Source: an uncultured Prevotella sp. (GTDB lineage Bacteria; Bacteroidota; Bacteroidia; Bacteroidales; Bacteroidaceae). From it: a DNA stretch of 18,035 nucleotides. Under the pieces are notes generated by a model. It was not told where the DNA came from. It ran no database searches and saw only the letters and a program-made list of their open reading frames with translations. The stretch is from the NCBI GenBank assembly GCA_900553285.1, contig USCX01000017.1:1-18035 (forward strand). The letters run 5' to 3'. A program made the translations under genes and the position numbers. Numbering within the stretch: the stretch's first letter is position 1; each line of letters starts with the position of its first letter. Positions 15,602 to 18,035 of the stretch are shown here, one piece after another.

Positions 15602-16597
15602 ATGCCAACTCCCACACTCAGCATCATCGTCCCGGTCTACAAAGTCGAGGCCTACCTGCCCGCCTGCATCGACAGCATCCTCAGCCAGACGTTCCGCGAT
15701 TTTGAGCTCATCCTCGTGGACGACGGCTCGCCCGACCGCTCCGGCGCCATCTGCGACGAATACGCCCGCCGCGACAGCCGTATCCACGCCGTCCACCAAG
15801 CGAATGCCGGTGTCAGTGCGGCACGCAACACGGGGCTCGACCTGATGCGTGGCCAATTCGTCACCTTTGTCGACAGTGACGACGAGCTTGGCACGCCAAC
15901 CACGCTCGAAGAGAACCTACGCATCCTCATGGACGACCCTGCCGTAGACGTGGTACAGTTCCCCTTTGCCTACAACAACGGTGAACAAATCTTAACTACC
16001 CCCCCCAGAAAGCTTAATAAAAAGTATGACATGCTTTCTGCACTGCACCGGGACATCAACACAGGACTATGTGGGAAAATCTATCGCAAGGCCTTGTGGC
16101 AGGAAGTCCGGTTGCCAATGGGCATGTCCATGACCGAAGACGAATACTGTCTGATCGACCTGTTGCAACAGACCCGTACCCTTCAGATTTCAGACCGGGG
16201 ACAATATGTATATTGTTTACACGAAGGCAGCGCCACGCGCAGCATGACGCCCGCAAAATGGCGCGACGTATTCCAGACCGCCGTCAAATGGTTCCGCATA
16301 CTTCGGGAAACCGCACCGCAAAGCGCGTTCCCCTATCGCCAATACATCGAAGCATGCAAATCCTTGTGTACAGCCCAAACGGCCTACGCCAACCGGATGC
16401 ACGCACAAAGGGAAACACAATACCTTCAAGACCAAAGACCTCCCATCGGGCAAGCCTTCAAAAGCGGGCTGACACTGAAAGACCGCTTATGGCTGATGCT
16501 GATCCTCATACTTGGCCTCAAAAACTTTACTACGGCATACGTGCGTTTTGTGCTTTGGCGGACGGGGAAACGACGCGACCGTACCATCCACACGTAA
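15602..16597 (+). CDS. Family 2 glycosyltransferase with internal C8 tract
   Basis: GT-A fold inverting transferase that adds a sugar from a nucleotide sugar to the lipid-linked repeat unit at the cytoplasmic face. Motifs: TLSIIVPVYK (5-14), nucleotide-binding LILVDDGSPD (36-45), NAGVSAARNTGLD (68-80) and the metal-binding FVDSDDE (89-95). The C-terminal ~35 residues contain a hydrophobic patch (about 295-320) that may associate with the membrane. Total 331 residues, normal for this family. A run of eight C at 15999-16006 (codons 133-135) makes the gene prone to slippage. Adding one C gives a stop at 16015, and losing one gives a stop about 140 nt later. The first ~56 codons are about 90% identical in DNA to the gene that starts at 17847. 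Donor and acceptor are unknown. Confidence 0.92.
   Translation: MPTPTLSIIVPVYKVEAYLPACIDSILSQTFRDFELILVDDGSPDRSGAICDEYARRDSRIHAVHQANAGVSAARNTGLDLMRGQFVTFVDSDDELGTPTTLEENLRILMDDPAVDVVQFPFAYNNGEQILTTPPRKLNKKYDMLSALHRDINTGLCGKIYRKALWQEVRLPMGMSMTEDEYCLIDLLQQTRTLQISDRGQYVYCLHEGSATRSMTPAKWRDVFQTAVKWFRILRETAPQSAFPYRQYIEACKSLCTAQTAYANRMHAQRETQYLQDQRPPIGQAFKSGLTLKDRLWLMLILILGLKNFTTAYVRFVLWRTGKRRDRTIHT
15999..16006 (+). repeat. C8 mononucleotide tract in glycosyltransferase gene
   Basis: Eight consecutive C in the middle of the first glycosyltransferase gene. Reading the shifted frames by eye, a one-base gain or loss ends translation early, so the tract could switch the gene on and off. Confidence 0.6.
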
Positions 16598-16635
16598 AAA
16601 AGCGCCACAAACCGGTCGAGGCGTCAGGACGTCCT

Positions 16636-16770
16636 GTCAGCGTCCCGGCCCGTCCTACCGGGGCGACAGGTTTAGGGAGGACAGCCCGTATTGACAGCAT
16701 TCTCGGCCAGACATCCTGAAAGGTCGAACTTCCCCCGTGGACGACGGTTCCGCACGACCTCCCCGGCATA
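16636..16770 (+). pseudogene. Decayed relic of a family 2 glycosyltransferase N-terminus
   Basis: The 222-nt gap between two glycosyltransferase genes is not random. Bases 16690-16712 match 22 of 23 bases of the gene start at 17925-17947 (CIDSILGQT region). The similarity continues through 16721-16750, including GTGGACGACGG for the VDDG motif. One base is missing in this stretch and an in-frame TGA follows the IDSILGQTS peptide. Upstream similarity fades to about 16636 and there is no start codon in place. It resembles the gene entering at the right edge more than the one before it (ATTCTCGGCC against ATCCTCAGCC). Probably left by recombination or duplication among glycosyltransferase genes. 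Confidence 0.75.
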
Positions 16771-16819
16771 ATGGCCAGCCAAGCTGCTACATTTACACAT
16801 CGCTCAAAAACCTCCGAAC

Positions 16820-17830
16820 ATGCCACTTGAAAAAACGGTAGAGCCCACTTGCACGACCCCCAAAGTGACGGTGTGCATCACCACATTCAACCACGCAGCC
16901 TACGTCCGACAGACACTGGACTCCGTGCTGATGCAGCAGACTTCATTCCCGTTTGAGATCCTCGTGGGAGATGACTGCTCCACCGACGGTACGATCGATA
17001 TCCTGAAAGCCTACCGCGACACGCATCCCGACATCGTCCGGCTGAACCTGCATGAGCAGAACGTGGGCGTCAACCGACAGGATTACGAACTCATCCACTT
17101 GGCTAAGGGCGAATACATCGCGCAACTTGATGGCGACGACTATTGGATTACCCCCGACAAGCTGGAAAAAGAAGCACACATTCTGGACACACACAAGGAA
17201 TGTTCTTGCGTGCACACGGAATGGAGAGACTTCATTGAAGCTGACAACCGATACCGTGACGTACATCTCCACCCGAAAGATTGGGAAAGAACCCTAATGG
17301 GGGGGGCATTGGTAAAAAAGCTATTAACAGGTGAAACATGCGGCGCCCGATTCAGCTCCACCATGTACCGCCGAATGATTTTACTCGACTTCCTACGGGA
17401 TGATCCCTCCGTTTACCTGACCGTCCCACACTTGCAGAATGATTTTGCAGCCTTATGTATTTTGGCCTTATCCGGGCCTTTCTACTGCCTGCACGAAATC
17501 ACTACCGTCTACCGGATCCGTCCCGAAAGCCTGTCGATGACCCAGCAAGCTGCCAAGCGTTTGCGGTACACACTGTCTGCTCTGCATCAGACCGTCTACT
17601 GGCTGAAAAAAATCAATGCCTCACACGCATTCATCCAAACAATGATGCGTAAGCCCGTAGGAGGCATACTCACTATGATGTACCAGCAGAATTGCAGTCC
17701 TGACGTGGCACAAGAAATAGAGCGTTTATGCAGCGACGTAGGCTATCGTCCCTCCGTTGGGCAACGCCTCCTCTTAGCCTCCACCCGCAGCCGCCTGCTG
17801 CACGCAGCACTAAAACCGCTTGTCAAATAA
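16820..17830 (+). CDS. Family 2 glycosyltransferase with internal G8 tract
   Basis: A second GT-A transferase of the operon, 336 residues, unrelated in detail to its neighbours. Motifs: KVTVCITTFNHAAYVRQTL (15-33), EILVGDDCSTDGT (46-58), the characteristic NVGVNRQDY (81-89) and the metal-binding AQLDGDDYW (101-109). The HDSRP-like DGDDYW motif and the C-terminal helical part fit bacterial capsule transferases. A run of eight G at 17299-17306 encodes part of LMGGAL (about 158-163). Adding or removing one G brings a stop within about a dozen codons in the first case and three codons in the second. The gene starts right after the glycosyltransferase relic and ends 16 nt before the next glycosyltransferase gene. 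Sugar specificity is unknown. Confidence 0.9.
   Translation: MPLEKTVEPTCTTPKVTVCITTFNHAAYVRQTLDSVLMQQTSFPFEILVGDDCSTDGTIDILKAYRDTHPDIVRLNLHEQNVGVNRQDYELIHLAKGEYIAQLDGDDYWITPDKLEKEAHILDTHKECSCVHTEWRDFIEADNRYRDVHLHPKDWERTLMGGALVKKLLTGETCGARFSSTMYRRMILLDFLRDDPSVYLTVPHLQNDFAALCILALSGPFYCLHEITTVYRIRPESLSMTQQAAKRLRYTLSALHQTVYWLKKINASHAFIQTMMRKPVGGILTMMYQQNCSPDVAQEIERLCSDVGYRPSVGQRLLLASTRSRLLHAALKPLVK
17299..17306 (+). repeat. G8 mononucleotide tract in glycosyltransferase gene
   Basis: Eight consecutive G in codons for Met-Gly-Gly-Ala. One G lost reads CAT TGG TAA; one gained reads on to a TGA about 30 nt later. Together with the C8 tract in the gene before it, it is the longest G/C run I see in the window. 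Confidence 0.6.
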
Positions 17831-17846
17831 AGACGAAAGAACACCT

Positions 17847-18035
17847 ATGTCAACCGCCCCATCCGCTCCCACGCTCAGCATCATCGTCCCCGTCTACAAC
17901 GTCGAGGACTACCTGTCCGCCTGCATCGACAGCATTCTCGGCCAGACGTTCCGCGACTTCGAACTCATCCTCGTGGACGACGGCTCGACAGATCGTTCGG
18001 GTGCCATCTGCGACGAATACGCCCGCCGCGACAGC
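17847..18035 (+). CDS. Family 2 glycosyltransferase, N-terminal part (cut by window end)
   Basis: The open frame begins with ATG at 17847 and runs to the last base (63 codons, no stop). It encodes SIIVPVYNVEDYL, CIDSILGQTFRDFELI and VDDGSTDRSGAICDEYA, the nucleotide-binding half of a GT-A transferase. From codon 8 on, the DNA is about 90% identical to codons 4-59 of the gene at 15602 (I count 16 differences in 168 bases). The two are therefore recent paralogues or their starts have been exchanged by gene conversion. The third related copy is the relic at 16636-16770. It follows the previous gene by 16 nt in the same operon. Confidence 0.88.
   Translation, partial: MSTAPSAPTLSIIVPVYNVEDYLSACIDSILGQTFRDFELILVDDGSTDRSGAICDEYARRDS

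Noticed and set aside
16069..16719. 216-codon frame overlapping the first glycosyltransferase and running into the relic
   Set aside because: It is a shifted frame of a good gene. It cannot be reached by +1 slippage at the C8 tract because of the stop at 16015, and only its last residues (IDSILGQTS) are meaningful, as part of the relic.
1..18035. CRISPR array, insertion sequence, integrase or phage genes
   Set aside because: No regularly spaced repeats, transposase or recombinase motifs or terminal inverted repeats were seen on either strand.

Overview
The window looks like a chromosomal segment of a Bacteroidales bacterium (phylum Bacteroidota) with moderately high GC. The reasons are: Rho carries a long acidic disordered insert; there are two textbook Bacteroidota sigma promoters (TTTG, 19 nt, TAnnTTTG); start codons lack strong Shine-Dalgarno sequences; and a capsule operon is headed by a UpxY-type NusG paralogue. 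I cannot fix the genus from the sequence alone.

Region 1 (1-5743) is housekeeping. rho is on the minus strand with an intrinsic terminator, and is divergent from an ABC-F ATPase gene on the plus strand. After a ~290 nt spacer come a WalJ/YycJ-like metallo-beta-lactamase-fold hydrolase and, 2 nt later, a 58-residue membrane-anchored Cys-rich protein. Then follows tRNA-Cys(GCA), with its own promoter embedded in the end of the small gene and a strong terminator.

Region 2 (5772-8656) is a tight menB-menC-menE operon for the middle steps of menaquinone synthesis. menF, menD and menH are not in the window.

Region 3 (8678-18035, running off the right edge) is a capsular or exopolysaccharide operon. 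A perfect promoter and a ~210 nt structured leader precede upxY. Then come a WecA/MraY-family initiating sugar-phosphate transferase, a Wza-type outer-membrane export lipoprotein, a Wzc-type tyrosine autokinase/chain-length regulator, a Wzx-type flippase and three family-2 glycosyltransferases, the last cut by the window end. UpxY is expected to carry RNA polymerase through the leader. WecA-like protein would load the first sugar on undecaprenyl phosphate, the glycosyltransferases extend it, Wzx flips it, and Wzc/Wza control length and export. No Wzy polymerase is seen, so it probably lies further downstream.

The most notable points are in the capsule region. The adjacent glycosyltransferase genes each contain an 8-nt mononucleotide tract (C8, G8) at which a one-base slip in either direction gives a premature stop. 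The gap between them holds a decayed relic of a third glycosyltransferase start, closely related to the gene entering at the right edge. A perfect 15-bp inverted repeat without a T tract lies between wzc and wzx. The capsule leader can form mutually exclusive hairpins. No CRISPR array, insertion sequence, integrase or rRNA was seen.
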